64,000 nucleotides of DNA from Thinopyrum elongatum (taxonomy: Eukaryota; Streptophyta; Magnoliopsida; Poales; Poaceae): NCBI GenBank assembly GCA_011799875.1, contig CM022303.1, forward strand, positions 548,035,368-548,099,367, written 5' to 3'. The notes below the pieces were generated by a model that saw only the letters and a list, made by a program, of their open reading frames with translations, ran no database searches and was not told the DNA's origin. Each line of letters begins with the position of its first letter. Within the stretch, counting starts at the first letter, position 1. The position numbers were made by a program, and so were the translations under genes. Below, piece by piece: positions 11,943-22,992 of this stretch.

Positions 11943-13315
11943 CCCAAGAGGAGGAAGCCGAGTAGCTGGCCGGCTGGCACGCCGAACACGCACTTCTCCG
12001 GGTTGAGCTTGATCTGGTACTGGCGTAGATTGGCAAAGGTTTCCTTGAGGTCGGCTAGGAGCGTGAGGTGCTGCTTGGTCTTCACCACAATGTTGTCGAT
12101 GTAGACATGCACGTTCCGGCCGAGTTGGTGTAGTAGGCATTTTTGCATGCAACGCTGGAAGTTGGCGCCGACATTCTTCAAGTCAAACGACATGGTGATG
12201 TAGCAGTATGCCCCGAAGGGCGTGATGAAGGCCATCTTGAGGGTGTTAGCTAGGTCCAGCTTGATCTGGTGGTAGCCGGAGTAGGTTTCCAGAAAGGACA
12301 AAAGCTCGCAGCCGGTCGTGGAGTCGATCACCTGATCTATATGCGGCAGGGCAAAAGGATCCTTGGGGCAGGCCTTGTTCAGGCTGGTGTAGTCGATACA
12401 CATGCGCCAGGTGTTTTTCTTCTTCAGGGCGAGGACTGGGTTGGCTAGCCACTCAGGGTGGAAAACTTCCATGATGAAGCCAGCGGCGAGTAGCCGGGTG
12501 ATCTCTTCACCGATGGTTCTTTGCTTCTCCTCGGGAAAGCGACGTAGGGGTTGATGGATAGGCTTGGCATCCTTGCGGATGTGGAGTTTGTGCTCAATGT
12601 ACTTTCTTGGAACACCCGGCATGTCCTTGGGGGGACCATGCAAAGATATCTCGATTCTCATGGAGGAAGTCGACGAGCTCGCCTTCCTATTTGCTACTGA
12701 GACGGGTGCCCACAACAACGTACTGGCTGCAGTTGGGGTCAGCCGGGTTGAGTGGGACTTTCTTGGTATCCTTGGACGGCTGGATGAGGCCTCGCCAGCC
12801 GACTCCTTGGGTGGAGCCGGCTTGGCCGGCTGCTCGCCAGCCAATGCCATGATCTGGTCGAGCTGGCGTCTCTCCTCGGCGATGACCAGCGACTCGGCTA
12901 GCTTGGAGCCGGCTTGAGCGCACTCCAGGGATTTCTGTTAGTCACCGACGATGATAACCACCATGAACTTTGCCAACGCGGGCCGGCCCGGCAGCGCGTG
13001 GTAGGGGCGGGCCAGGTCCACCACCTCAAACCAAATGGGCTCGCACCAAAAGTGGTCGCTGGTGCCGAATAGGACGTCAAGCCGGATCCGGCCGATCGGA
13101 GATCAGGAGAGACCCGGCACGATGCCGTGGAACACCATCTGGGTTGGCTCCAGCTGCCTTGCCTCGAGGCCGAGCTTGGTCATGGTGTCGCGGTAGAGGA
13201 TGTTGATGCTGCTGCCGCCATCGATGAGGACTCGTGAGAACTTGCAGGTGCGCTTCTCTGCAACTATGGTGGGATCGAGGATGAGGGCGTAGCCACCCGG
13301 CGTAGGCATGATGGC
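11943..13315 (-). pseudogene. Tat-lineage Gypsy protease and reverse transcriptase, truncated
   Basis: Going leftwards, 13315-13103 has an aspartic protease core (VLIDGGSSINILY). 12850-11945 has RT, including WRMCIDYTSLNKACPKD, LPHIDQVIDSTTGC, ETYSGYHQIKLD and TPFGAYCYITMSFDLKN. The catalytic motif reads YIDNIVVK in place of YVDDVVVK, so an essential Asp is lost. Reading stops abruptly after GQLLGFL at about 11943, where sequence jumps to the opposite-strand ORF. RNase H and integrase are missing, which implies a deletion. The protease side is cut by the Gypsy inserted at 13316, and gag lies beyond that insertion at 22993-24135. Confidence 0.85.
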
Positions 13316-14821
13316 TGATAACCCACAAGTATAGGGGATCACAACAGTTTTCGAGGGTAGAGTATTCAACCCAAATTTATAGATTCGACACAAGGGGAGC
13401 CAAAGAATATTTGCAAGTATTAGCAGCTGAGTTGTCAATTCAACCACACCTGGAGATTAATTATCTACAGCAATATGATCAGTAGCAAAGTAATATGATA
13501 GTTTTGATAGTAGTAGTAATAGTAGCGGTAACGGTAACAATGATAACAATGATTTTGTAGCAGTTGTGACAGCAGCAATAGCAATGTAACTTAGCAGAAA
13601 CAATATGTGGAAAATTTGTAGGCATTGGATCGGTGAATTCGTTGGATGATATTCATCATATAACAGTCATAACCTAGGGTGATACAAAACTAGCTCCAGT
13701 TCATAAATACTCCCTCCGTAAACTAATATAAGAGCATTTAGATTACTATTTTAGTGATCTAAACGCTCTTATATTAGTTTACAGAGGGAGTATAATGTAG
13801 GCATGTATTCTGTAAATAGTCATACGTGCTTATGGAAAGAACTTGCATGACATCTTTTGTCCTACCCTCCCGTGGTAGCAGGGTCCATAAGGAAACTAAG
13901 GGATATTAAGGCCTCCTTTTAATAGAGAACCGGAACAAAGCATTAGCACACAATGAATACATGAACTCCTCAAACTACGGCCATCACCGAAATTACCCCG
14001 AATACTGTCACTCCGGGGTTTACGGATCATAACACGTAGTAGGTGACTATAACTTGCAAGATCAGATCTAGAACATAGATATAATGGTGATAGCATAAAC
14101 GGTTCAGATCTGAAATCATGGCAGCCGGGCCCAAAGTGACAAGCATTAAGCATGGCAAAGTCATATCAACATCAATCTCAGAACAAAGTGGATACTAGGG
14201 ATCAAGCCCTAACAAAACTATTTCACAAAAAAAAGCCCTAACAAAACTAACTCGATTACATGATGAATCTCATCCAACTCCTCACCGACCAGCAAGGCTG
14301 CGAAGGAATTACTCACTCCCGGTGGGGAGCATCATGGAATTGGCAATAAAGGAGGGTTGGTGATGATGAAGATCGAAGATCCCCCTCTCCGGAGGCCAAA
14401 ATGGACTCCAAATCTGGCCTCCCGATAAAGAACAGGAGGTGGCGGTGGCTCCGTATCACGAAATGAGATAATTCTTCCTCCCTGATTTTCTTCTAGAAAA
14501 ATAGGTATTTATGGAGTCGGAATCAGGGTCTGCGTGGCCACCAGGTGGGCACGCCAGGAGGGGGGCGCCCTGGTGGGTTGTGCTCCCCCAGGGACCCCCC
14601 CTTCGGTGGTTCTTGGCTCCAGTATTTTTCTTTTATTGTATAAAAATTCTCCAAAAAGTTTCGTTCCATTCCGAGAACTTTTATTTCTGCACAAAAATAA
14701 CACCATGGTAGTTCTGTTGAAAACATCGTCAGTCCGGGTTAGTTTCATTCAAATCATGCAAATTAGAGTCCAAAACAAGAGTAAAAGCATTAGGAAAAGT
14801 AGATATGATGGAGACGTATCA
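13316..14821 (-). repeat. 3' LTR of element E, carrying a Stowaway MITE
   Basis: It begins TGATAACCCACAAGTATAGG and ends GGAGACGTATCA. Without the 81-bp MITE and its duplicated TA it is about the same length as the 5' LTR (1412 bp). By eye it is very similar to 21581-22992. Confidence 0.92.
13710..13790. mobile_element. Stowaway MITE, 81 bp
   Basis: Nearly perfect terminal inverted repeats are present: CTCCCTCCGTAAACTAATAT at the left, and its complement ending AGAGGGAG at the right. They are flanked by the TA duplication (13708-13709, 13791-13792). The element is close to a single long palindrome. The matching site in the other LTR (about 21968, AAATATAATGTA) is empty, which confirms insertion. 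Confidence 0.95.
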
Positions 14822-14838
14822 ACTCCCCCAAGCTTAAA
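14822..14838 (-). other. Polypurine tract of element E
   Basis: On the minus strand the motif AAGCTTGGGGGAGT directly precedes the LTR start TGATACGTC. It primes plus-strand DNA synthesis in LTR elements. The same motif precedes the 3' LTRs at 37834 and 61592. Confidence 0.85.
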
Positions 14839-16913
14839 CCTTTGCTTGTCCTCAAGCAATTCAGTTGATAAACTGAAAGTGAAAAAGAAAAACTTTTACG
14901 AACTCTTTTGCTCTTGTTTACATAAATAAGCTTAAGTAGCACCCATGTTTTCAGCAAAGATTATAGCTAACCATGTCAACAATAACTCTTAAGAATTATA
15001 TTAACTCATATCAATGACATAATCAACTAGCAAGCAATAATAAAATATCTCAAATGACAACACCTCGTCAAAACAATCATGATATAATAAGACAACAGTG
15101 GTATCTCGCTAGCCCTTTCTGAGACCACAAAACATAAATGTAGAGTACCTCCAAAGTTCAAGTAGCAACTAAACATTGTAATTCATGGTAGAAAAGATCC
15201 ATTCATGATGCATCCAACATTAACTATACACAATGCATGAGGATGACAATAGTGCTCTCAGAATCTGGCGCTTATTTGAGAAGGTGATGACTCAACATAA
15301 AATTAAATAGATAGTCCCTTCGCAGAGGGAAGCATGGATTTGCAGTGGTGCTAGAGCTCAGTTTTTAAAACAGAGGTAAATGAAATTTTGAGAAATGCAC
15401 CCTTCTTATTTACGTCACGACCGAAAGTTATCAATATCTTCCATGCTAAACACATTAGTGGCGGTTCCCAAGCAATAAAAGTAAAGGTTTACTCCCCCTC
15501 CACCAACAATTACACTGCACGGCTAGCCGAATCCACGGGTACCATCCATACCAACATCAATCCTGGGGGAGTTTTGTTTAATTATTTGCAATTTTTGACT
15601 TCAGGACTAGGAATCCCTATTACCGCCCCTCTCGTGCAAGGACGAGTGAATAAAAACTCATCATGAGAATAACCCACTTAGCATGGAAGATACCGACTAC
15701 CCCCTGTTGCTCTATGAACAATCCAGGCACACAGAAACGGATATTTATTTGAAGTTTTTAGAGGTGGCACATGCAAATTTACTTAGAGCGGTAGGGTAAT
15801 GCCGCATATAGGTAGATATGGTGGACTCATCTGGAATAACTTGGGTTTTAGGATTTTGATGCACAAGCAGTATTTCCGCTTAGTACAGGCGAAGGCTAGC
15901 AAATAGGTTGGGAAGCGGCCAGCTAGAGAGCGAAAACGGTCATGAACATGCATTATGCATAATGAACATTGGATACTAGCATGAGTAGGATATGAACACC
16001 ATGAACATAAATATCATAGAGGCTATGTTGATTTGATTCAACTACATGCATGAACATGTGCCAAGTCAAGCCACTCGAAACATTCAGAGGAGGATACCAT
16101 ATCATCATACTACATCACAATCATTTTAATGCAATGTTGACATCCAAGATAAATCCTTATCCACTCCTAGCTACTTAAGCATGGCATGAGAAACTATAAT
16201 CTCTAATTGTCATTGCAAACATATTTGATCATAATATGCTGAATCATGGATACTAGGTTAAACATATTTACAAAAACAGAACAAGTTGAGTTCATACCCA
16301 TTTCTCTCTGCCACAACCAGTTCACCAAGTATCGTCATTATGGCCTTTCACTTGCACGACTGAATGATATGAAAATAATAGTAGTGCAAGAGTGCCGTGG
16401 ACTAAGCTGGAATCTACAAACATTTTATTCAAAAGGAGAAGACAAGGTAATTTGGGCTCTTTGTTAGATCAACAATAATGCATATGAGAGCCACTCAACA
16501 TTTTCATCGTGGTCTTCTCCTTGGTATGACTCAATAAACAGAAAAGAATTTCAGAGAAACACACTGAAATATTTTTGGAGTTTTTAGTTTTTCTAGAAGA
16601 AAGCAAATTAAAGAAGGAAAAACAAAAACAAGAAAAAGTATTTACACGGAAAAACTCCCAACAAGCAAGAAGAACAATCGAGAAATCTTTTTGGGTTTTC
16701 TTTTAATACTACAACTAATTAAACTAGAAAGAAAAACCAAAAAGAAGCAGGAAATATTTTTGGGTTTTCTCAAAGTTTTTCAAACACACAAGACGAAAGT
16801 GAGAGAAATAAATCTAATATGGATGATACAATGAAAAAGTGTGAACACCGACAACTGGAATGCAATGTGTGAACATGAATATAATGTCGGTGGAAATACG
16901 TACTCCCCGAAGC
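14839..16913 (-). other. 3' non-coding region of element E
   Basis: About 2 kb lies between the second ORF and the polypurine tract with no credible ORF. It shares blocks with the equivalent parts of elements F (38400-38720) and D (62190-62480). One such block is GGTAGATATGGTGGACTCAT at 15822, which is the sequence the CACTA transposon used as a target inside element G. Confidence 0.8.
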
Positions 16914-17960
16914 TTAGGCTTCAGGCCTAGCTTGGTAATCACCACTCGTAGTAGCCATTCGGTCCCACGTTGAAGTGCTGGGGAGCGGGCACCTGAGCGT
17001 CCCACTCCTGAGGCTCCTCCTCTGCCGCTGCCTGGGCGTCCTGGTAGGCAATGATGTCATCTGGCATGATCCGGTATCCGCCCCTGCAATAGGATCAAAC
17101 AAAGCAGGTGCAGGCAACGGAATAATATCACGGGTATTTTCACTGAAAACCAGGTTGTAAGGAATATTAATAGTAGTGTTTTCGCCATCAATAAATTGAT
17201 GAGCTACCATAGCCTGACGATCTAAGTAAACCTTGGGCAAGCGATAATCATGTTGGCGTATCTGAACGTTAAAGTGACTCGCTAAGCGAGTAGCGTAAAT
17301 ACCGCCATGAATTTTACCCTTGGTCCTGTTAAGGTGTAGACGACGTGCAATAATATCTCCTAGGCTATAAGTGTTATCGCCGTATAGTGCATGGCGTAAG
17401 ACAGCGAAATCGGGGGCACTAAGTGCACCAACCTTCTCTCTAGCAAGTAAACACTTCGCAATGAATAGAGCAAAATAATGCACAGAAGGAAACTGCAAGC
17501 TAGTGGCGGTGACACTCGATACCCCTCTCTCATCTCCCACTAACAGAGTGCGATAAAAGTCCTCAAACTCTGCAGGTCTAGGCTCTCTTATTTCCCCGTC
17601 AGAAGGGATCAGGCATATGTCACAAAAGTCAGTGAGTGGTATCTGACGGGTTTCAGCATATAAATTAAACTGCACCTTAGGGGGGTTATTCCTACTCATG
17701 AAATGAAAACTTTGCACAAAGGAATTTGTAAGGAGATGATATTGTTCACACTCAGCTGCGATGAAGTTGGTGAGGCCAGCATTGGCAGCAAATTGTGCGA
17801 ACTCTTAACGGATTCCGGCTCCATCCATGAAGGGGTTATGCGGCCATTCGCACGGCCGCACTTCCGCCATTCTCCGAGTATGGAGGTCACTATCCGACGA
17901 TTCCCCAATGACTCCCTTGGAGTTCTTCTTGGAAGCAAACTTCCTAAAGAAACTCATCTT
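16914..17960 (-). pseudogene. Second ORF of element E, Athila ORF1-like, broken
   Basis: 267 codons are open at 17717-16914, with ETRQIPLTDFCDICLIPSDG, HYFALFIAKCLLAREKVGAL and GIYATRLASHFNVQIRQHDY. The frame extends upstream past a TAA near 17808 (before EFAQFAANAGL) to about 17960. Near 17080 a frameshift replaces an acidic tail (IMPDDIIAYQDAQAAAEEEP) with an arginine-rich artefact. The pattern recalls the ATHILA ORF-1 family, whose function is unknown. The similarity is judged by eye and is moderate. It lies downstream of gag-protease in the position of a third ORF. Confidence 0.6.
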
Positions 17961-18724
17961 ATTCCTATAGATAAAATTCTGAAATTTTTAGTCCACTAAA
18001 ATTTTGTCAACAAAACTTCGCAAGATTGATAACAACTACTCATAAGCATGCATAGAGGCTACATTGAGCATTCAAACTACTTAGAACTCCAAGAATTTAA
18101 CATGCAATCTCATCTACAACAGCACCAAGAGTAGGTAATTATTCAAAATATAAACCACCAAAGCAAAAACTAATTGGACCAATGGAGGAGTCACATATCA
18201 AGTAGCAATCCCCCAAAACAGTTTCGGAAATGAAGCTTCGAATAAAGAGATCAAAATCCGTGGGTTTGAGAGCAAGAAGACGAGAGAGAGAGAGAGAGAG
18301 AGCAATGGTGAATTTTTTCTGGAGGTAGGTGGTGACATGAGCTAAAGAGATAAGTGAGGGGGCCCACGTGGGGACCACAACCCACCAGGGCGCACCTGGG
18401 ACTGCTGGCGCGCCCTGGTGCACCCCCTCTGACGTAATTTGCACTAAAAATTCAGAAAAAATTGTATTAAATTTTCAGGGCATTCTGAGAACTTTTACTT
18501 TTGGGTCAATTTTTATTGCGCGAAAAATTCAAAAAACAGACAACAGATGGTATTTTATTTTATTTAACTAAGAAAAACAGAAACTAAGAGTTGGGAGCAG
18601 AAGGTTGTGCTTACTAAATTCATCAACTTCATACCTCTCAAAAAATGATCCATTAATAAGGTTGATCAAGTCTTATTAATGACCACCTTCGATTAGCATG
18701 AACCCGAAAAACTTTCGTAAAACA
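17961..18724 (-). other. Non-coding spacer between the two ORFs of element E
   Basis: It contains a (GA)n run at 18285-18302 and a block related to LTR leader sequence (CACGTGGGGACC...GGCGCGCCCTGG, 18365-18420). No gene is seen. Confidence 0.6.
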
Positions 18725-21502
18725 CTAAGTTACCTCAATGGGGATATGCATGTCCCCAACAATAAGCATTTCATATTTCTTTTTGGTAACAGGTAGAGGT
18801 AGTTGAAAACTTCCAATAGTGAGTGTCGGAGATTTTTTAATAACATTAATACCATTCACTTGGAATTGTTTCTTCGGAAAGTGCACCGTGTGTTCATTAC
18901 CATTGATATGAAAAGTGACCTTGCTTTTATTACAATGAATAACAGCCCCTGCAGTATTCAAAAAAGTTCTACCAAGGATAATCGACATGTTGTCGTCCTC
19001 GGGCATCTTAAGTATAACAAAGTCAGTTAATATAGTAACATTTGCAACAACAACGGGCACATCCTCACAAATACCGATAGGTATGGCCGCTGATTTGTCA
19101 GCCATTTGCAAAGATATTTCAGTAGGTGTGAGTTTATTCAAGTCAAGTCTTTTATATAAAGAGAAAGGCATAACACTAATACTAGCTCCTAAATCACATA
19201 AAGCTGTTTTAACATAGTTTCTTTTGATGGAGCAAGGTATAGTTGGTATCCCTGGATCTCCAAGTTTTTTAGGTACTCCATCCTTAAAAGAATAATTAGC
19301 AAGCATGGTGGAGATTTCAGCTTCCGGTATTTTTCTCTTATTAGTGATGATGTCTTTCATATATTTTGCATAAGGGGCCATCTTTAAAATATCAGTCAAG
19401 CGAGTTCGCAAAAAGACTGGCCTAATCATTTCAGCAAAGCTTTCAAATTCTTCATCATCTTTGTTCTTAGTTGATTTGGGTGGAAAGGGCATGGGTTTTT
19501 GAACCCATGGTTCTCTCTCCCTTCCATGTTTTCGAGCAACAAAGTCTCTTTTATCATATCTTTTATTTTTGGGTAGTGGGTTATCAAGATCAATAGCTGG
19601 TTCTATTTCAACATCATTATCTGGTTCCTTATGTTTGCCTGGTTGAGTGTCTTCATGAACATTATCATTATCTTTTTCATTATCACTAGGTGAATGTTCA
19701 TTACCAGATTGAGTTTCAGCGTCGGAAATAGAAACATCATTATCATTATCAGGATGTTTTTCTACTTCAGGTTCACTAGAGGCATGCAAAGTCCTACCAT
19801 TTTTATTTTTCTTCTTCTTTCTAGAAGGACTAGGTGCATCAGTGTTAATTCTTTGAGAGTCTTGTTCAATTCTTTTAGGGTGACCTTCAGGATAAAGTGG
19901 TTCCTGAGTCATTCTACCTCCTCTAGTCATTACTCTAACTGCATGATCATTCATATTATTATTCATTTCATCAAGCAATTCTCTTTGAGATTTAGCAACT
20001 TGTTCTAGTTGAGTTTGAACCATAGAAGCATGTTTTCCTACACCTCTAACATCATTGGAGATTCTAAATAACAAGTCACTCAAGCAAGCAATCATATCAG
20101 AATTATATTTCAATTTTTTCATAACATTTTCATTGAATTGATCTTGCTTTCTAATGTAATTGTAAAACTCATAAAGGCATTGACTAGGATGTTTAATGTA
20201 AGGGTTGTCACTTTCATCAAATTTCATTAAAGAATTTACCTCTACCACCTTTGGTGGTGGTGTGTCGAGTCCATGTATTTCTTCAATAGGAGGTAAATTT
20301 TTAACATCCTCTTCTTTAATACCTTTTTCCTTCATAGATTTCTTTGCCTCTTGCATATCTTCTGGACTGAGATATAAGATACCCCTCTTCTTCGGAGTGG
20401 GTTTAGGTGGTGGTTCAGGAAGAGTCCAATCATCATAATTTTTCAATATATTATTCAATAATTCCTCAGCTTGTTCAATAGTTCGTTCCATGAAAACACA
20501 ACCAGCACAACTATCTAGGAAGTCCCTAGAAGCATCGGTTAGTCCATTATAGAAGATATCAAGTATTTCCTTTTTCTTAAGAGGATGATCAGGCAAAGCA
20601 TTCAGCAACTGGAGAAGCCTCCCCCAAGCTTGTGGGAGACTCTCTTCTTCAATTTGCACAAAGTTAAATATTTCCTGTAAGGCAGCTTGTTTCTTATGAG
20701 CAGGAAAATATTTTTCAGAGAAGTAGTAAATCATATACTGGGGACTACGCACACAACCAGGAGCAAGAGTGTTATACCAAGTCTTAGCATCACCCTTTAA
20801 TGAGAACGGAAATAACTTGAGAATATAATAGTAGCAAATTTTCTCATCATGAGCAAATAGGGTGGCTATATCATTCAGCTTAGTAAGGTGTGCCACAATA
20901 GTTTCAGTTTCATAACCATGGAAAGGATCAGATTCAACAAAAGTAATTAACTCTGGGTCGACAGAGAATTCATAATCCTTATCATCAACAAAGATAGGTG
21001 AAGTAGCAAACATAGGATCATATTTCATACTAGCATTCAAAGATTTCTCTTTCAGTTTGCATAGTAATTTCTTAAGATCATCCCTATCATTGCACGCAAG
21101 AAAGTCTCTAGTTGTCTCCTCATCCATAACATAACCCTCAGGTATCTTAGGCAATTCATATCTAGGAGAGCTAGATCTAATATGTGTTTCAAGATTTTTA
21201 GTTTCAAGCACTTCATCAGTTTCAGCATTCTCAATATCTTTAGCTCTAGCAAGTTGTTCATCAAGAAATTCACCTAGTGGCACATTATCATCAAGCAAGG
21301 TACTAGCATCATCATAAGCATTATCCATAGCAGAAGTAGCATCATCAATAACTTGTGACATATTAGAATTAATAGCATGTGGTGGTGTTGCAAGTTTATT
21401 CAAAATAGAAGGTGAATCAAGTGCAGAGCTAGATGGCAGTTCCTTACCTCCCCTCGTCTTAGAGGGAAATATCTTAGTCTTGGTATCCTTTAGATTCTTC
21501 AT
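18725..21502 (-). CDS. Gag-protease polyprotein, 925 aa, intact ORF
   Basis: This is the longest open frame in the window, ATG at 21502. Residues ~1-170 are a linker-like N-terminus rich in Asp/Glu. About 170-400 form the retrotransposon gag capsid (FPFSLKGDAKTWYNTLAP, YFSEKYFPAHKKQAALQEI, FYNGLTDASRDFLDSCAG). About 400-640 is a charged, repetitive hinge with basic KKKKNKNGR and acidic blocks. About 740-880 is a retroviral-type aspartic protease (TALCDLGASISVMPFSLYKR, MSIILGRTFLNTAGAVI) with the DLGAS variant of the active site common in Athila-like elements. No zinc knuckle is obvious. It would form virus-like particles and process them. The element lacks polymerase. An intact frame this long suggests recent activity in trans. 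Confidence 0.9.
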   Translation of the reverse strand: MKNLKDTKTKIFPSKTRGGKELPSSSALDSPSILNKLATPPHAINSNMSQVIDDATSAMDNAYDDASTLLDDNVPLGEFLDEQLARAKDIENAETDEVLETKNLETHIRSSSPRYELPKIPEGYVMDEETTRDFLACNDRDDLKKLLCKLKEKSLNASMKYDPMFATSPIFVDDKDYEFSVDPELITFVESDPFHGYETETIVAHLTKLNDIATLFAHDEKICYYYILKLFPFSLKGDAKTWYNTLAPGCVRSPQYMIYYFSEKYFPAHKKQAALQEIFNFVQIEEESLPQAWGRLLQLLNALPDHPLKKKEILDIFYNGLTDASRDFLDSCAGCVFMERTIEQAEELLNNILKNYDDWTLPEPPPKPTPKKRGILYLSPEDMQEAKKSMKEKGIKEEDVKNLPPIEEIHGLDTPPPKVVEVNSLMKFDESDNPYIKHPSQCLYEFYNYIRKQDQFNENVMKKLKYNSDMIACLSDLLFRISNDVRGVGKHASMVQTQLEQVAKSQRELLDEMNNNMNDHAVRVMTRGGRMTQEPLYPEGHPKRIEQDSQRINTDAPSPSRKKKKNKNGRTLHASSEPEVEKHPDNDNDVSISDAETQSGNEHSPSDNEKDNDNVHEDTQPGKHKEPDNDVEIEPAIDLDNPLPKNKRYDKRDFVARKHGREREPWVQKPMPFPPKSTKNKDDEEFESFAEMIRPVFLRTRLTDILKMAPYAKYMKDIITNKRKIPEAEISTMLANYSFKDGVPKKLGDPGIPTIPCSIKRNYVKTALCDLGASISVMPFSLYKRLDLNKLTPTEISLQMADKSAAIPIGICEDVPVVVANVTILTDFVILKMPEDDNMSIILGRTFLNTAGAVIHCNKSKVTFHINGNEHTVHFPKKQFQVNGINVIKKSPTLTIGSFQLPLPVTKKKYEMLIVGDMHIPIEVT

Positions 21503-21549
21503 AGTGATAAATAGATAATAATCCCAAGTGACTCAACAAATATAGCTAT

Positions 21550-21569
21550 GCTCCCCGGCAACGGCGCCA
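21550..21569 (-). other. Primer-binding site of element E
   Basis: The reverse complement reads TGGCGCCGTTGCCGGGGAGC, matching the 3' end of tRNA-Asp-like primers used by large Triticeae Gypsy families. It lies 11 bp inside the 5' LTR (21581). Confidence 0.9.
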
Positions 21570-21580
21570 GAAAAAGGTCT

Positions 21581-22992
21581 TGATAACCCACAAGTATAGG
21601 GGATCGCAACAGTTTTCGAGGGTAGAGTATTCAACCCAAGTTTATAGATTCGACACAAGGGGAGCCAAAGAATATTTGCAAGTATTAGCAGCTGAGTTGT
21701 CAATTCAACCACACCCGAAGATTAATTATCTGTAGCAATATGATCAGTAGCAAAGTAATATGATAGTTTTGATAATAGTAGTAATAGTAGCAGTAACGGT
21801 AACAATGATAACAATTATTTTGTAGCAGTTGTGACAGCAGCAATAGCAATATTAACTTAGCAGAAACAATATGTGAAAAATTTGTAGGCATTGGATCGGT
21901 GAATTCGTTGGATGATATTCATCATATAATAGTCATAACCTAGGGCGATACAAAACTAGCTCCAGTTCATAAATATAATGTATGCATGTATTCCGTAAAT
22001 ATTCATACGTGCTTATGGAAAGAACTTGCATGACATCTTTTGTCCTACTCTCCCGTGGCAGCGGGGCCCATAAGGAAACTAAGGGATATTAAGGCCTCCT
22101 TTTAATAGAGAACCAGAACAAAGCATTAGCACACAGTGAATACATGAACTCCTCAAACTACGGTCATCACCGGAAAGTATCCCGAATATTGTCACTCCGG
22201 GGTTTACGAATCATAACACATAGTAGGTGACTATAACTTGCAAGATCGGATCTAGAACATAGATATAATGGTGATAACATAAACGGTTCAGATCTGAAAT
22301 CATGGCACCCGGGCCCAAAGTGACAAGCATTAAGCATGGCAAAGTCGTATCAACATCAATCTCAGAACATAGTGGATACTAGGGATCAAGCCCTAACAAA
22401 ACTAACTCGATTAAATGATGAATCTCATCCAACTCCTCACCGACCAGCGAGCCTACGAAGGAATTACTCACTCTCAGTGGGGAGCATCATGGAATTGGCG
22501 ATGAAGGAGGGTTGGTGATGATGAAGATCGAAGATCCCCCTCTCTGGAGCCCAAAACGGACACCAGATCTGGCCTCCCGATGAAGAACAGGAGGTGGAGG
22601 CATCTCCGTATTGCGAAACGAGATAATTCTTCCTCCCTAATTTTTTTTTGGAAAAATAGGTATTTATGGAGTCGGAATCAGGGTCTGCGGGGCCACCAGG
22701 TGGGCACAACCCACCTGGGCGCGCTAGGAAGGGGGGTGCCCTGGTGGGTTGTGCTCCCCCAGGGACCCCCCCTCCGGTGGTTCTTGGCTTCAGTATTTTT
22801 ATTTTATTGTATAAAAATTCTCCAAAAAGTTTCGTTCCATTCCAAGAACTTTTATTTCTGCACAAAAACAACACCATGGTAGTTCTGCTAAAAACAGCGT
22901 CAGTCCGGGTTAGTTTCATTCAAATCATGCAAATTAGAGTCCAAAAGAAGAGCAAACGCGTTAGGAAAAGTAGATACGACGGAGACGTATCA
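21581..22992 (-). repeat. 5' LTR of element E (1412 bp)
   Basis: It begins TGATAACCCACAAGTATAGG and ends GACGTATCA, and is collinear with 13316-14821 apart from the MITE. Its inner edge is defined by the primer-binding site. Confidence 0.92.

Larger units (their letters stand above)
13316..22992 (-). mobile_element. Non-autonomous Gypsy retrotransposon with gag-protease only (Sabrina-like, element E)
   Basis: It has two LTRs (13316-14821 and 21581-22992), a primer-binding site at 21550-21569, and a polypurine tract just right of the left LTR (TTTAAGCTTGGGGGAGT on the minus strand). Inside, on the minus strand, are a 925-codon gag-protease ORF (18725-21502) and a broken second ORF (about 17960-16920). 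No RT, RNase H or integrase is present in any frame, so mobility would have to be supplied in trans. Flanks are ATGGC (13311-13315) and ACGGT (22993-22997). These differ at two positions, each explained by a C-to-T change from ACGGC, so the target duplication is likely but imperfect. The element splits a Tat-type Gypsy. Confidence 0.9.
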
